DNA of 64,000 nt from Diphasiastrum complanatum (Eukaryota > Streptophyta > Lycopodiopsida > Lycopodiales > Lycopodiaceae): assembly GCA_029204225.1 (NCBI GenBank), contig CM055095.1, positions 70,715,957 to 70,779,956 on the forward strand. The letters are read 5' to 3'. Below, piece by piece: positions 24,420 to 36,419 of this stretch; the first letter of the stretch is position 1, and every line of letters starts with the position of its first letter. Below the pieces are notes generated by a model. It was not told where the DNA came from. It saw only the letters and a program-made list of their open reading frames with translations, and made no database searches. Made by a program: the position numbers and the translations under genes.

Positions 24420-25900
24420 CGCCAAAAAATCATGTCATACGTAGGGTTAGGTCGAAGCAATACTAGGGCACCTTAAGTCACTTTAGGTTAAGTTCATATT
24501 TTCGTAGGTCTGTGTCTGCCATAGCAAACGTGGTAAGAAGTAAAGAGGGTTGCGACTGTCTTGAAGAGACAAAACGTTCGGTGTTCTACCTATATAATGG
24601 CTTTTCTCCGGTGCTTGCGTGGATCTGCAAACGTGATGTAATTTTTGCTTTGAGTCTGGGATATTGTTGAAGGAGATGGTAATTTGTATCCGTCGCAGCC
24701 TGTAATGTAGCTTCACTACTCAATTGGTGGCTTTGCTGCCCAAGCCATGCTTGAAGACGTCAAAACCAGGCATGCATAAGAAAGTGTGAAGGGTTGCATG
24801 GACCATTTAGCGCAGATCAGACGTGAAGATACTCTATATGAAGACGGAGGTTTGGCAGATCTATCTTTATGTAGTATGAAACTTTGAAGGTTGAAGTACT
24901 GGCTGCTTGGAATTCTATGAAATCCCAGTTCAGTGGCTATACCTGTGTGAGGGAAAGTGAAGAACGTCTCCCGTGCTATGTTGATGTTGTTACTATGTCG
25001 GATGTCTTAGCATTTTTTCTTGAAGTGTTACGAACTTTCTTGCTAGGTTAGAGATCAATCTGATCTGCCTGGATGCAGCGCTGTGTTCAACGATGCGTGA
25101 TCAAGTTATCAGGTTACAATGTGCTGCAATTAGACCCGCTGTACTGCTGTTGTGCGAAAGTGAATATGGTGTGTGGATTTCTTCTAATCATTGAATAGCT
25201 ATATGAGACTCCAGTGCAAGTAAGAAGTTGTTGGCTCAGAGGGGCTGAGACTGTGTAATATGCTCCAGTGGGGGCAATACTCTGCTTCACCGGGACTGTG
25301 TGATACTAAGCATGCTATAACTGTGTGGCAAGAACTCTTAAGATGGATATACTGTGTGAAACGCAAAATCCATGTGCTCTGATTGAATAATGAGTTTGTG
25401 ATAATTTCTCATTGTGATTGCAACTTGATCCGGAAAAATTATGCAATCAAGGGAGAGTGTTAAATTGCAAGATTAGGTCGAAGCAAAGTTGGGGCAACTT
25501 AAATAACTTCAAATCAAATTCATGTTCTAGTAGGTCTGTCTGCGCCATATCAAACGTGTCCGCCATACCTAACGTCCTAAAAATTTGAAGAGGGTTGCAA
25601 CTGTCTTGGAGAGACACAACGTGGAGTGTTCTACCTATGTAACGTGCTGTTGCCCACGCAAACTGAAGATCAATAAGTTTCTGCAGTTAGCATTTCGCTT
25701 CTCATCTCTCCCGTATACTGTGCTTTCTTTTCCACTGATGCAATGGTCTTCCAGATGTGAACTCGTTACAAATCATACTGAGCGCATAACTAAAGCACTC
25801 CCTTTCAGCATGATAGGTCCTACAGCATATTGACAATCAGTTTGGGCGATAACTAGTGACTAAGTTGGAGTTTATCTTGCTATTCTAGTATATATCCTGT
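24420..25900 (+). mobile_element. Possible decayed LTR pair (non-coding LTR element)
   Basis: Blocks at 24440-24650 and 25466-25640 are clearly related. Both contain TTAGGTCGAAGCAA, then GTAGGTCTGT, GAGGGTTGC.ACTGTCTTG and GTGTTCTACCTAT. Before the second block, AAGGGAGAG then TGTTAAATTGC (25449-25468) looks like a polypurine tract followed by an LTR start, implying plus orientation. Between the blocks there is no coding capacity. The outer ends are not resolved. Confidence 0.45.
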
Positions 25901-27397
25901 AGTTGTAATACAGCTACCTCAAAGTTCAGAAAACAATATGCAAAGTTCGTCTGTGGCTTGATGTTATCTGCTGTACTCGCTATTCCCATAAGTATAAATT
26001 TTAACAGGTCAGGGAAGGCGTGATAACTAGCATCTATTGTCAGAGTTGGCTTTACAGGCAGAAGAAGCCTTACGATATAGCCAAACAAGCTGCAGGTCAT
26101 ACCACTTTTTACCGCAGAGACATAGTTTATGATGTGTAGCTCTACTTGTTATCTGTCGTTTCAAAGGGATGGTAGTTCTCTGATCAGCAAACGCTCCCAC
26201 AGCATACAGACTTATCCCTTTCTTCAAAGCACACAGCAAAACATGAGGGCAACGCGTTGCGATTATGAATTGGTGAATAGCTGCTTCTAGGAAGCACTTG
26301 GCTAGAAATAAAGTTTTTCTACGGTATTTCTCTCGCTTACAGTCTCCTGCTCGAAATGGGATAATGGATAGTGCTCTTCAACCTGTTTAAAGAAGCCACC
26401 CATCAGCAGAAGGAAAGAGTCACGTGCAGTGAACAGGGGCAATAGTTTTATTCTATGCACATTTTTCTGAAAGAGATAATCGATTGAAAATTTACATTTC
26501 TTTGAAATCCATACGATGCTGAAACTGAGCTACTTGACTATTATCAGTCAGAAGCAAATGAAAGAGATATTGAGTGACTCAACCTGAAACTTTGCTGCTC
26601 CAGAAGAAAACAACTTGGAAAAATGAAAGTCGAGATTTAGTACCTCAATAGATGACTGTCGACATGGCTGAATAGATTCTCTCTCTCTCTGGGGCAAAAG
26701 AAGTTACGCTTCTGCCCGCTTTGCACACCTAGCTGATCTAGAATTTCGAGGAGCGAGCGGTCCAGCTCCGATATGACGTGCCCATGTTGAATAGTATTTA
26801 CAACGTTCAGGAAAAATACATGCACGATCTTACTAATGGAAGTCCTTTAAAGCTCACAGCATCTTGATGGCATAGAAGCACGACCTTGGTTCAGGACATT
26901 ATTTTTCCACAGGAAAATTACAACGCTAGTCATGAGGTAGGTCATTTAACAGACTGAGATCGCTCCCTGGACTGTTCATCTTTTATTTTCTGCACAGACA
27001 GCTCTTAAATTGCGTTCAAGTTCTCATTCAATTGCTTGATTTTACAGTTCACGGCCTGCGGCAGGCACATCGAGACAGAGAAATCGATGAGTGCCGAAAC
27101 CGAAAGACTAACACGAGCCAAGGGATACACATCCGTGACTAAGATATCCATCAAGAAACACACAGGAGGTCGTTTTCAGAGCAGAAACAACACAAATTCC
27201 AGCTGCAATACAAAGAAACAACAAAGGATTTGGTGCTCGCATGATCAGATGCGAGAGGCAAGAGGGTAGGCTTGAAGCCATGGAGTCTTATTAAGGAGAC
27301 AAGCGACAGCCGATGTCTTGATGAGGGAGCTCGACACTGACCCCATATCCGTCCGTCGCTCAACACGCATTTAGATTAAATTAGCCAACTCCCCCCT

Positions 27398-27400
<3 letters not shown>
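25901..27400. other. Intergenic, nothing recognised
   Basis: No gene or RNA is evident. Confidence 0.4.

Positions 27401-27403
<3 letters not shown>

Positions 27404-27428
<25 letters not shown>
27404..27428. repeat. (CT)n microsatellite, short
   Basis: CT dinucleotide run following a C/T-rich patch (27390-27403). Confidence 0.9.
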
Positions 27429-27429
27429 A

Positions 27430-27868
27430 TATCATCATGCATTTCAATGAGAAATAGTCATACCGAAGGTCGCGATACGAGAAAGCGGGTCCGAACAATT
27501 CTGCCAATTTAGCGGCAGTCTCACCAGCAGCCAACGCAGCCGCCAGATTTAGTGATTTTATAAAAGGAGCAGCGCTAGGGTTTCAATAATAGAGAGCCCC
27601 GCCCCCGGGGCTGTCGCTGCTCGTGGCCGTCGCGAGCAGTTCCGACCAAAGTCCACACCAAAGATTCTAGCGGCTATGCTGCCCGCACCGTCGGGACGAG
27701 GCAATAAGGCACATTTTCGAGGAGTGACGTAAGCCCTTAAAGGGCAAGATGACCCTGCCCAAGGAGGCCCTCTTCATACTTGTAGCTTGCTACTAGCATC
27801 CCATATCTTCTTCATAAAGCTATTCTTAAGTGCTGATCATTACTTGGACCCTTACACATCTCCCAAGG

Positions 27869-27870
<2 letters not shown>
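27430..27870. other. GC-richer patch with a TATA-like motif, function unknown
   Basis: The segment 27530-27760 is more GC-rich than its surroundings and contains TTTTATAAAAGG (about 27551) and AGGGTTTCAATA. These are features often seen near plant promoters or 5' leaders. No long open frame follows, so it may be the start of a lost gene or an LTR. Confidence 0.25.
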
Positions 27871-27873
<3 letters not shown>

Positions 27874-27908
<35 letters not shown>

Positions 27909-27920
27909 ATCTCTATCTCT
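27874..27920. repeat. (CT)n and (CTATCT)n microsatellite
   Basis: Pure CT repeats passing into CTATCT hexamers. Confidence 0.9.
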
Positions 27921-27922
27921 TG

Positions 27923-28108
27923 GTCTCTTATCTTCCAAGTTCCCATTTTGTGATTTGGGACTACATGCCACATGGGGTAAACCAACCTCTAGAACCCATC
28001 TACCCAATTCTCTTTGTCTCTTATCTTCCAAGTTCCCATTTTGTGATTTGGGACTACATGGGGTAAACCAACCTTTGAAGAAACCATCTACCCAATTTCT
28101 CTAGTTCT
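27923..28108 (+). repeat. 93-bp tandem duplication
   Basis: Two copies of a unit beginning GTCTCTTATCTTCCAAGTTC start at 27923 and 28016. The second lacks about nine bases (the GCCACATGGG region is shortened). Confidence 0.85.
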
Positions 28109-28109
28109 C

Positions 28110-30670
28110 GAGTTCCACTCGATGACCCCAATATTTCTGAGTGGAAATGGATGCCCCCAACACATCTTACAGATTATTTTTTATTTTCTATATCTTAAAC
28201 AAGCACTAGTATAATCTTCTTAGTGCAATGTTAGCATGAGATATTGCACATGTAATTGAGTTTGATGATGGTGGAGACCCAAGAACTAGCTAACCTCATT
28301 CGATCCTACAATATACTAGCTAGTTGCTGGGTTTTGCTTTTTCATTTTTTTTTCTCGGAGACCGCCTATGTGTGTGCGGGGTTTGAATTTGGGCGGTCAT
28401 TAATCCCAAATTACTATCACCACATCACATGAATGCTTTATTTGTAGTCGATTTTGTTTCTCTATCATCGTTCATGTATGCACAAGATTTGAACTTTGTC
28501 TTTTATTATTTTTTACGAGCATTGGTACAACCTTATTGGTGAAACATCAACAGCGAGAGATTATGCGTTTAAATTCTCTTGATGATGTTTGGAGCCGAGT
28601 AACCAGCTAGCTCTCGTTTATGCTACTCCAATTTCATGGAGTAATGATGAATAACATTGAGGCTACTTTTCTCTTTTTGGGGGCTACTACATGATTCTTC
28701 TAATTTCTATGAGTTGATTCTCTGGTTTGCTATTAGGCGATTTTTTTGTTTGCTATACTTTTAGAATAATTGAAGGGCCATACCCATATAATCAAGTTAT
28801 ATAAAAATGTCTTTCTTTATATACAACCAACTCTTGTTGGGTGAGTTTTAAGTTTAATAGAATAAAAATTTATATGTACATGAGATGCCAAGAAAAGTAG
28901 TGGCCTACCTTTTATTAATATTGTATTGGTGTGCATACCAAAGGGGGATCTTTTCTTTAAACGTGGTCACTTTTATCACTCAAAAGCATCACACCTTGAA
29001 GTGCAACTTTTCTCTCACATTGAATTAGTACAAATGTTTATTTTCAATATACTTCATATATGTACACAAGGTTGAAACTCTCCAAATCATCATAATTAAA
29101 TAACAACAAATTTTCCAAACATAAAGGAACAAAAACTATCATCAACACACAAGTACGCCATTTTACTTCTCCACAATGAAATCATTCATTACAACTAACA
29201 TTGAACCATTATTTCATATTGGTGTATAGATTAAGATCCATGTATTTATCTAGAACCAAATTTGTACACTTTATACACAAGCTTATTTATATATTTATTT
29301 AATGATTAAATTATTAGTGCATCTTTATATATGCACACAAAAAAGCATGCACATACACCCAATTTTATATTGCTTTGAACTATGATACTTTGATTAGATT
29401 TTTCCAACTTTGCCTTGCTACGGTGGACACCACTAGTGGACATGACATGATGGTGTTTTCACTGAGATACTGCTAAATCTCATGATGAGGAGAACATATC
29501 TCTATTGGAGGAAATGTTAGGATGGCACTTGGCATGGTATTACATAATACAGATTAGTTTTGATTTTACTTTGGGAGGATAAAATTTCATCAATGAAACA
29601 TTATTGAGTCTATGAGACATCTTACAGACACTTTAACTTTTGCATGTAATTTTTGGTCGTGATCCATACTTCATAAATGATACAATGATGGATTTATCTT
29701 CTTACGGTTAGCTTGCTAGGTTAAATCAATTGGTAATAACTTTTCCCAAACGTCGTTGGTACCAATATCGGAAGCACAACATTCGATCTTACTTGCTTAT
29801 GAGACTTAGTCCATTCTTTTTCAACAATTCACTTTTGCATTATTGATGACTGTGGGTTGTCATAAGTTAGGGTCTATACCCACTTGTCATGTTTTTGTCC
29901 TATGTGCCTATAAAGACAAATGTGGTAAATTTTCTTCATATTTTGGTTAGCTTTCTACTATAACAGTTTTAAATGACATAAGATCTCTTCTTAAGGTTAA
30001 ACATGTTAGCTTGCAAGTAGCCTCATGGTGATTTTGTCCTAAATGTTCATAAACTTGCGGTTGATTTTGGCATGCAACAATATTTGAGGCAATTTGCATG
30101 AGAATATCTAGTTTGCCAGATATATTGCTTGACTCTCTAGCTTATGACCACAAAAGCATAATGCATACTTTTATCCATATCATGTGAGGGTATAATGAAT
30201 GTGTTAACACTTGACATTTGCTCATAGTGGGCAAGGGGCAATTTTCCCCATCAATGTTCTTTCACGTAACTTGGTGCATTGAGTTTTGGTTTGAAAAGAG
30301 GTCATCATACATCATCTGAAACAATGGATTCTACAAACAGTGCTAATAAAGACCTTAGACAGCTACTCCATTTTGTAAATGAGGGTGTTGGTTGTTTTTG
30401 TTTGATAATCACCGTTATTTTGTATCTAACAATATGCTTTAGTCAGGTCAACTTAGCTATTTTAGTATATTCTACAATGACACTGAAGTTCTTGTACTTG
30501 AGAGAGATATACATGGCCTCTAGCTTGTTAGCATGCATTAGACATATTTTTACTATTGTACATTTATTTGTGCCTCGTATGTTTAGGCCTATCTTTTGGC
30601 CTTACTATATGGAATCTCCCATTTTGTCTTTTAAGATTCTGTTTTGCTTTCCTAAATATATTTTAGGCTT
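28110..30670. other. Intergenic AT-rich, nothing recognised
   Basis: Very AT-rich with no gene-like frames. A stretch at 28780-29060 shares phrases with 38060-38300 (for example CTTTAAACGTGGTCA and TCACTCAAAAGCATCACAC), so both are copies of an unnamed dispersed repeat. Confidence 0.45.
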
Positions 30671-30672
30671 TT

Positions 30673-30674
<2 letters not shown>

Positions 30675-30757
<83 letters not shown>
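30675..30757. repeat. (TC)n microsatellite, 83 bp
   Basis: Perfect TC tract. The Leu/Ser-repeat frame through it is an artefact. Confidence 0.95.
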
Positions 30758-30763
<6 letters not shown>

Positions 30764-30955
30764 TAGTTTTGCTCAACTGTTTCCTCATTGCTTAGCCTAA
30801 TTTTTGCCACTTTTGTGATTTGTTGGTTGCAACCAACTTCTCTACTACTGTTATGACTTTGTGAGGATACCAAGCTTTACATGGTAGAAGACTACTATCT
30901 AACATAATAGAAAATATATCAAAGATCATTCATCTATAAAGACTGTACACCAAAG

Positions 30956-30956
<1 letters not shown>

Positions 30957-31051
<95 letters not shown>

Positions 31052-31054
31052 GAG
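30957..31054. repeat. Compound (TG)n(AG)n microsatellite
   Basis: A TG run of about 37 bp continues directly into AG repeats, with one AGAC interruption. It abuts the copia pre-integrase coding sequence. Confidence 0.95.
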
Positions 31055-31363
31055 ATTCATATGGCATAGTCTCCTATGCCATAGAATATCTAATGAATCA
31101 TCATGGGTCTGATGTACTTGATCTATAGGTAGGCATACCCTCGGGTGATATAGGTTGTCTTTTATTCTACCTTGTGTAATCAGTGTACTGGTGCTTGCAT
31201 CAACAACATTGCAAGCTTCATATGAGAACGTTACACGCACCCCTGCATCAGCTATTCTTGCAATCGATAGCAAGTCCTGTTGTATTGTAGGCACGAACAA
31301 AACGTCTTCAAGTCGTCTATCTTTGTCGTTTGTGTTGAGCCATAGCGAACCAATTCCATTCAC
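31055..31363 (-). pseudogene. copia gag-pre-integrase domain, truncated by microsatellite
   Basis: The frame includes LEDVLFVPTIQQDLLSIARI and LWHRRLCHMN, the conserved copia GAG_pre-integrs pattern (H..LCH zinc-finger-like start). The sequence then runs straight into a GA/TG tract. It is shifted relative to the protease frame. Confidence 0.8.
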
Positions 31364-31375
31364 TTGATGCTTTGA

Positions 31376-32904
31376 TTAGTCTCCAAGAATGATAAATCTT
31401 GATGGATCAGCACTCCGAAAGTTAGACATGATCCGTCTTGATGTAATGAAGTGTGAGGTAGCTCCTGAATCAAAGATTACCTCTTGTGTGTCAAGTGTTG
31501 ATACTGCACACATGTCTTCACAGATGTGGGCGGTCAAATTTCTGTGATTCGATCTTTCTTCGCCCACCTTCGAGCTCTTTGGCTCTTCGACGTAGGACGA
31601 ACTATGATTATTCTCCTGTCTGCTTTGAGCTTGTTTGTTTCTTGGGGCCTGGTGACAGTCCATGGCTGCATGACCCTTCTTATGACAGCGGATACACTCA
31701 ATTTTCGGATTTAGCCAACACGAATCGATAGTATGTCCTTCACATTTGCATCTCACGCATATCTTCTTGTCTCCACTCTGCTGCTTTGGCTTTCCCTTGT
31801 TCTTCCATTTACCTTTGCTAGCTCCTTCGGCTTGTTGGTCTTGATCTTGCTTTCGATCTGGCTCCCTCTTAGGGTTGAACTGCTTCTTCGTGGTCTCCTT
31901 GTTGCTGTAGAGAGCTTGGTCAGAAGCATCCTTGTGATCAAGGTGCTCTCGAGCTTCGACTTCTTCTCGAATCTCGATAACTGCGTTTTCAAGTGTCATA
32001 GCTGGATCCTTTACTAGGAGCGTTTGGGTTGTCTGGAAGGATTGTGGTAAAGCTCTTAACAGGTAGGTAAGTTGCTTCTCTGCTGATACTGCATTCTCTG
32101 CTCCGGGATTGTGTAATGAAAGGAATAGATCCTTCATCTTTCTGATAAAGGAAGTGAGGTCTTTGCCATTCCAGTGAAGATTTGTCAGCTGATCTTCAAG
32201 AAGCATGATATGATTGTGTAATTTCGTTTGAAATTTTGTGATAAAGCATTAGGGGAGATTTGAGCTCCAAAAAGACCCTTTAAAAATTCGTGCAAGATGT
32301 CTTTTATATTATTAAAATATTATAACACTAATACTTTTGACCTGCCATAACTTTTTAATCATAGCTTAAAACTATGTCATTTAACATATCATTGGAAAGC
32401 CCTTGTTGAGCGCTTTTCAATGCACCAAACTCCACTAAATTCAGACTTACCACTAAAAAGTTATGCCATTTTTAGTGTGGAATCAAAATATGAACTCAAA
32501 AAGTTACGTTACGTAGATTTTAAATTTGAGTGTTCTGATTGGTCCATGTGTGAGAAAAATTTGAGAAAAAATATAAAAAGAATCTTTACAAAGGGTCTCT
32601 TTTGGATTTAGAACTCCTCTAATGTATCCCACATATCACTTGCATTGGAGAGTGTAACCAGGTCAAGCATCAAGTTATCTTCAATGGATGATGACAACAT
32701 GGCTATTGCCTTGTTGTTCTTCTCTTTCCATTAACGTAGCTCCTTGTATGTAGTTGTAGGCATCTCCTCGGTGTCGTCTACCTAGGGAAATAATCCTTCT
32801 CCCTTTAGTATGAGAGAGATCTTAACCTTCCCTGCTAGGAAGTTAGATCTTGATGAGTCGAGGATTGTACAAATCTTTGATTGTATACTGCTTATTGAAG
32901 CCAT
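31376..32904 (-). pseudogene. copia gag-protease, interrupted by a MITE
   Basis: Gag begins at ATG 32904 (MASISSIQSKICTILDSSRS) and runs to SNASDMWDT, where a 378-bp inverted-repeat element interrupts it. The frame resumes after 32247 (MLLEDQLTNLHWNGKDLTSF). It carries two CCHC zinc knuckles, CVRCKCEGHTIDSC and CIRCHKKGHAAMDC, which is more than the usual single copia knuckle. The protease active-site FDSGATSH follows near 31450. At least one in-frame stop occurs in the N-terminal part (about 32785). Confidence 0.85.
32247..32624 (-). mobile_element. MITE-like inverted-repeat element, copy C
   Basis: 378 bp bounded by CATTAGGGGAG and CTCCTCTAATG, with about 40-bp imperfect terminal inverted repeats (GAACTCCTC...CCAAAA.GACCCTTT). 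It is homologous in the opposite orientation to copies at 41527 and 42570. It interrupts copia gag. No clear target-site duplication was seen. Confidence 0.75.
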
Positions 32905-33000
32905 TGTTGTAGATTGTGTTCTCACTTGTTAATGGTTCTTTGTCTTGAATGCTTTGCCTCCTGAATCTGATAGCTTTGTGGCTACGTCAGACTATGACAA

Positions 33001-33011
33001 GCTCTGATACC
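33001..33011 (-). other. copia primer-binding site
   Basis: Minus-strand GGTATCAGAGC, complementary to initiator-Met tRNA, lies about 100 nt upstream of the gag ATG. A second, mutated copy at 33077-33066 indicates a small duplication of the LTR/PBS junction. Confidence 0.7.
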
Positions 33012-33078
33012 ACTGAAGTGAAAAACTGGGAATTTAGAACTCTAACTACTATTGATAGCAGTAGAGCTCCGATACCAC

Positions 33079-33280
33079 TGAAACGAAAATTATGAATATT
33101 AATAATCGCAAACGAAATTAATTCGGATGGAGTTCAGATATGATTGCTAGTCATTGCTTGCTATATCATTCCTACAATCTTCTAGAAAGTAGACAGACAC
33201 CGTTGACCTATGTTATAAATTAATTCAGCATTCAACAAGATTGAACCAATGTGTAGATTAGATAAAACAACGTCCTAACA
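33079..33280 (-). repeat. Candidate 5' LTR of the 31-33 kb copia element
   Basis: On the minus strand the segment reads TGTTAGGACG...TTTCGTTTCA. It is followed by a primer-binding site variant (TGGTATCGGAGC) and, about 65 bases on, a canonical one. A TTTATAA motif lies inside. No second LTR is present to confirm the ends. Confidence 0.4.
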
Positions 33281-33599
33281 CTCTTCTGTTGACTTCATCA
33301 TATCATATCAAGGATTTGTACTTCATGGAACTTGTTTGATCTTCTTGATCCTTTGAAGCGTGAAGGTCAAAAGAGTCGCGAAGACTTTTCATGTCGTTTG
33401 ACCTTCTCCTGTTATGTTGCGAACATTTTCCTTTCACGAATATTTCGCGTTCATGTCTTTTCGTCAGGTTGGGAGTTGAAAGCTAACAGAGCTTTGGTAA
33501 TAGAAACATTTTGTTTCTTCATCTACTGTTGTAAAAATAAAATTTTTAACATCATAAGAAGAGTAGAGTGGAAGAGTAGTCATTTGGAATGTCATGTGG

Positions 33600-34220
33600 G
33601 AGCTTGCCCCACTATCAATCCACTATGCTTCACTTGGATTGGTCTTTGATGAGTATGTTGAGTTGGATTCCATTAAGGATGATTCTTCATCATCCTCATC
33701 CTCCTCTTGTTGTGCAATGTTTCTTTGTTTGTCTTCTTGTGTCTTCTTCTTCTTGAAACATTCTGATGCAAAGTGTCTCTTCTTTCCACAAAATTAGCAC
33801 TTGTACTTTGTCTTGTCAATCTTCTTCTTGCCTTTTGAAGTTGATGGTGAATCCTCCTCCTTGGCCTCCTTTTGATGATTCTTCTTGGCTCAATTGGTCT
33901 TCTTCTTGCCTTTGAATGAGAAATTTGCTTTCTCATCTCTATCCTACAATGACAAGGAGTTCATCCTAGCCTTTGTGTGAAGCATCCTCCTACACTCTTC
34001 ATCTGCAAGCACATTATGCAATTTATCAATTGTAGGCAAGGTGTCTTGGATGGCAAAGCTTTGGACCAAATTTGTGAATTCATCTCCTAGACCATTTAGG
34101 ATCACTTGGACAAGTTCACTATCATGAATCTTCTCTCCAATATAAGCTAAATCTCTATTGAGAGACTTGATTGCAAGCACATAATCTTGTGCATTCTCCT
34201 CACTTATCCTCATGCTAATA
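33600..34220 (-). pseudogene. copia gag fragment, second family
   Basis: Minus-strand frame 34213-33944 has LNRDLAYIGEKIHDSELVQV and VILNGLGDEFTNLVQSFAIQ, as in UBN2-type copia gag. Downstream, a Lys-rich region and a zinc knuckle with FCGKKRHFASEC follow. The codon between its first Cys and the Phe is a stop (about 33797). It is similar to the gag at 41245-41526. Confidence 0.75.
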
Positions 34221-34249
34221 AGATATAATAGTCATTCTAAATGAAGACA

Positions 34250-35280
34250 GATGGAGTTTACCTTGTCCAAACTAGATTAATTAACATAAAATTTACAATC
34301 TAGAAATTAAAATAACTAATATAGCTCTATATGATTGTATTATCTTGATTTGAGGAGTATGTACTATGATTGTGGGATTTTCATCACGGCTAACTATTCT
34401 TGGAGGAATGTTGCCCCCTTTACTGGCTCAATGTGTTGCTTACACAAATAGATCTAACTATGCATGCTCACTGCAATATGGCTAGTTAGCACCAGTATTC
34501 TTGTGTGAAGATGTCAAAAGAAAGAGATAGAGATACAAGTAGAGCTAGGAGATTTCCCTCCACAAACTCAATTATGATACCTTCGAGCAATGACCTGAAA
34601 TGAAAGGATCCTTCCTACAAGCTTGCCATAGCATGCTTTGTATCAAGAATCATACAAATAGCAACAATTCTAAGAAATGGAGTTTAAAATAGTTTTTCAC
34701 ATTCACCATGCTATGCAAGTTGCTTATCAAGGGAAAGTAGAGAGCAACCTTTACAATATTCTTAGAAGTTTATCATAAATATTAGTAAAATAGTAGAATC
34801 ATATGAGAAAAATGGTCTTAATAATTTAAAGCATCACAAGTAATCAAGAAGTAACCTTCACTCTCTATTAAGAAAACACAGATTCTTACAAAAGGAGGAT
34901 GAAAAATATTCATTCCTTTACAAGTGGAGATGAAGAATAAAACATGTTTATGGTTGAGACCCTAACTTGCCTAAGTTTCATAAAACTATTGGCCAGTTTC
35001 CAAAGTTCAATAGTCTAAGTTAGGTTACATTCTACTTCTATTGGCAATGACATTGATTTTACATTGGTTTTCTACTTTAAATATAATCAACAGAACTTCT
35101 CTAACATTGCCTCTCTTAAGAAAACCTTTTTTTATATGTTTCCATACTAAGCAAGATTGTCTCTTATTCTCAATATCAATGACCAATCCACCCAACTTTA
35201 TACTTGGTTTTGATACAATCATATTCCAAGACTTCATTGTAGGCTTCCTCCCAAATTATAGTTAGAATTAAAGTAGAACT
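34250..35280. other. Intergenic, nothing recognised
   Basis: AT-rich; no gene-like content. Confidence 0.4.
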
Positions 35281-35283
35281 ACT

Positions 35284-35545
35284 ATGTTACTGTACTATGG
35301 GTCCTATTAATAGATAAGGATCAGTTGGCCTTGCCACAAGGCGAGTTGACGGGACACGTGTCCCATCAACGACAACCTAGGCCATAGGTTGCCATAGTGA
35401 AGAACTATATATACAGTTATTTTTGTTTTGAGAAATACAGTTTGCTATGTGAGCTTGGTGTGGAGAGTGTTTTTATGTCTGTGTTACTGTCTAGCATGAT
35501 CTATGTTTTTGTTCGAAGCAAATTTTAAGTTAGTATCAGAGTGGT
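35284..35545 (+). repeat. Candidate LTR promoter region with PBS-like motif
   Basis: From TGTTACTG (35284) the sequence has a G-box-like GACACGTGTC (35353), a TATA box ACTATATATACAG (35405) and GAAGCA (35521). About ten bases later it has TAGTATCAGAGTGG (35532), close to the copia primer-binding site. This order suggests an LTR in plus orientation with unrecognisable interior downstream. Confidence 0.4.
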
Positions 35546-36128
35546 TCAGGGAGTGTACACAATACAGTGTCGTCGTTGAAGAGAGCTTCGGGAGAAGAGC
35601 AGTCTTCTAAGAGTTTGAGGTCTACGGCGGGTTGAAGACAGAAAGTAAAGCACTAGTGCACGGTTTCTAATTTATAGAGGCTTGCATAAGCTCAGCAGAG
35701 GGCCTATTAGCCTGTGCATAGCATCAGACAGGGAAAAAGTTGGTGGAAAATTGGCAATTCTGTAGCCAGTTGAAAATCCAAACCGGTTTAAGGTTACAAT
35801 TTTTTACACACAATTGGTAATTTCTTGCTGTTAGTGCTCCGTTGTGGATGCCGTAAAGATATGATGGAAGCTAATCATATTTCAACTAGTCACGGAGAGA
35901 TTCTGAGTTTTATGTCAGAGATTTGTCTATAGAAAGATAACCTAGCAGATTTGCGGTAAAACGTAAATTTTTTTTTTTTTTTCAAGTTGAGCTAAAATCA
36001 CCGTTTCTCCACAGAATTTCACGCTTGAATACTTTGTAAGCTTAGAATTAGTAGGGCAATCTTGTTTTGGGCCTCCGATTGTGTTCAAATCAGCCAGAAA
36101 ATGAGTTTAATCAGGTTAGAATCGGCCA

Positions 36129-36223
36129 GGGAAGGCACGACCGTAGACAGGCCATGGAGACAGCCAAGGAAGGCACGGCCGTAGACAGGGAAGGCACGGT
36201 CGTAGACTGGCCATGGAGATAGC
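36129..36223. repeat. Short tandem repeat, about three copies of a 22-base GC-rich core
   Basis: GGAAGGCACGRCCGTAGACAG occurs three times. The first and third copies are followed by GGCCATGGAGA(C/T)AGC. Confidence 0.8.
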
Positions 36224-36341
36224 TCGTTCGTGGCTAGTAAGGTGATCTACTTAGTGTTTCGAAGGGTCTAGCTACCTGTAAAGTGCCCATTGGTGTACAG
36301 ATTTGTTCTGTACCGTCGAATGGTGATGAACTAAATTAACG

Positions 36342-36415
36342 GTGAAGATCATATGAGGATCGAGTGGCCACAATAAACAGTGAAGATCATATGAGTATCG
36401 AGTGGCCACAATAAA
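36342..36415. repeat. 38-bp tandem duplication
   Basis: GTGAAGATCATATGAG.ATCG followed by AGTGGCCACAATAAA is present twice, starting at 36342 and 36380. Confidence 0.85.
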
Positions 36416-36419
36416 GGAC

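Larger units (their letters stand above)
30957..33280 (-). mobile_element. Ty1/copia retrotransposon fragment (LTR, PBS, gag, protease, pre-integrase)
   Basis: Minus-strand copia element. Order: candidate 5' LTR (33280-33079), primer-binding sites (33077-33066 and 33011-33001), gag from ATG 32904, a MITE insertion (32624-32247), gag zinc knuckles and protease motif (to 31376), then the gag/pre-integrase domain (to about 31055). It ends abruptly in a compound microsatellite. Integrase catalytic core, RT and RNase H are absent here. Confidence 0.8.

Noticed and set aside
27787-28104. Leu-Ser repeat ORFs near 27.8 kb
   Set aside because: They result from a CT microsatellite plus a 93-bp duplication.
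30279-30800. 173-codon frame with hydrophobic and Leu-Ser repeat tail
   Set aside because: The tail is a (TC)n tract, the rest shows no family resemblance, and the frame is probably chance in AT-rich DNA.
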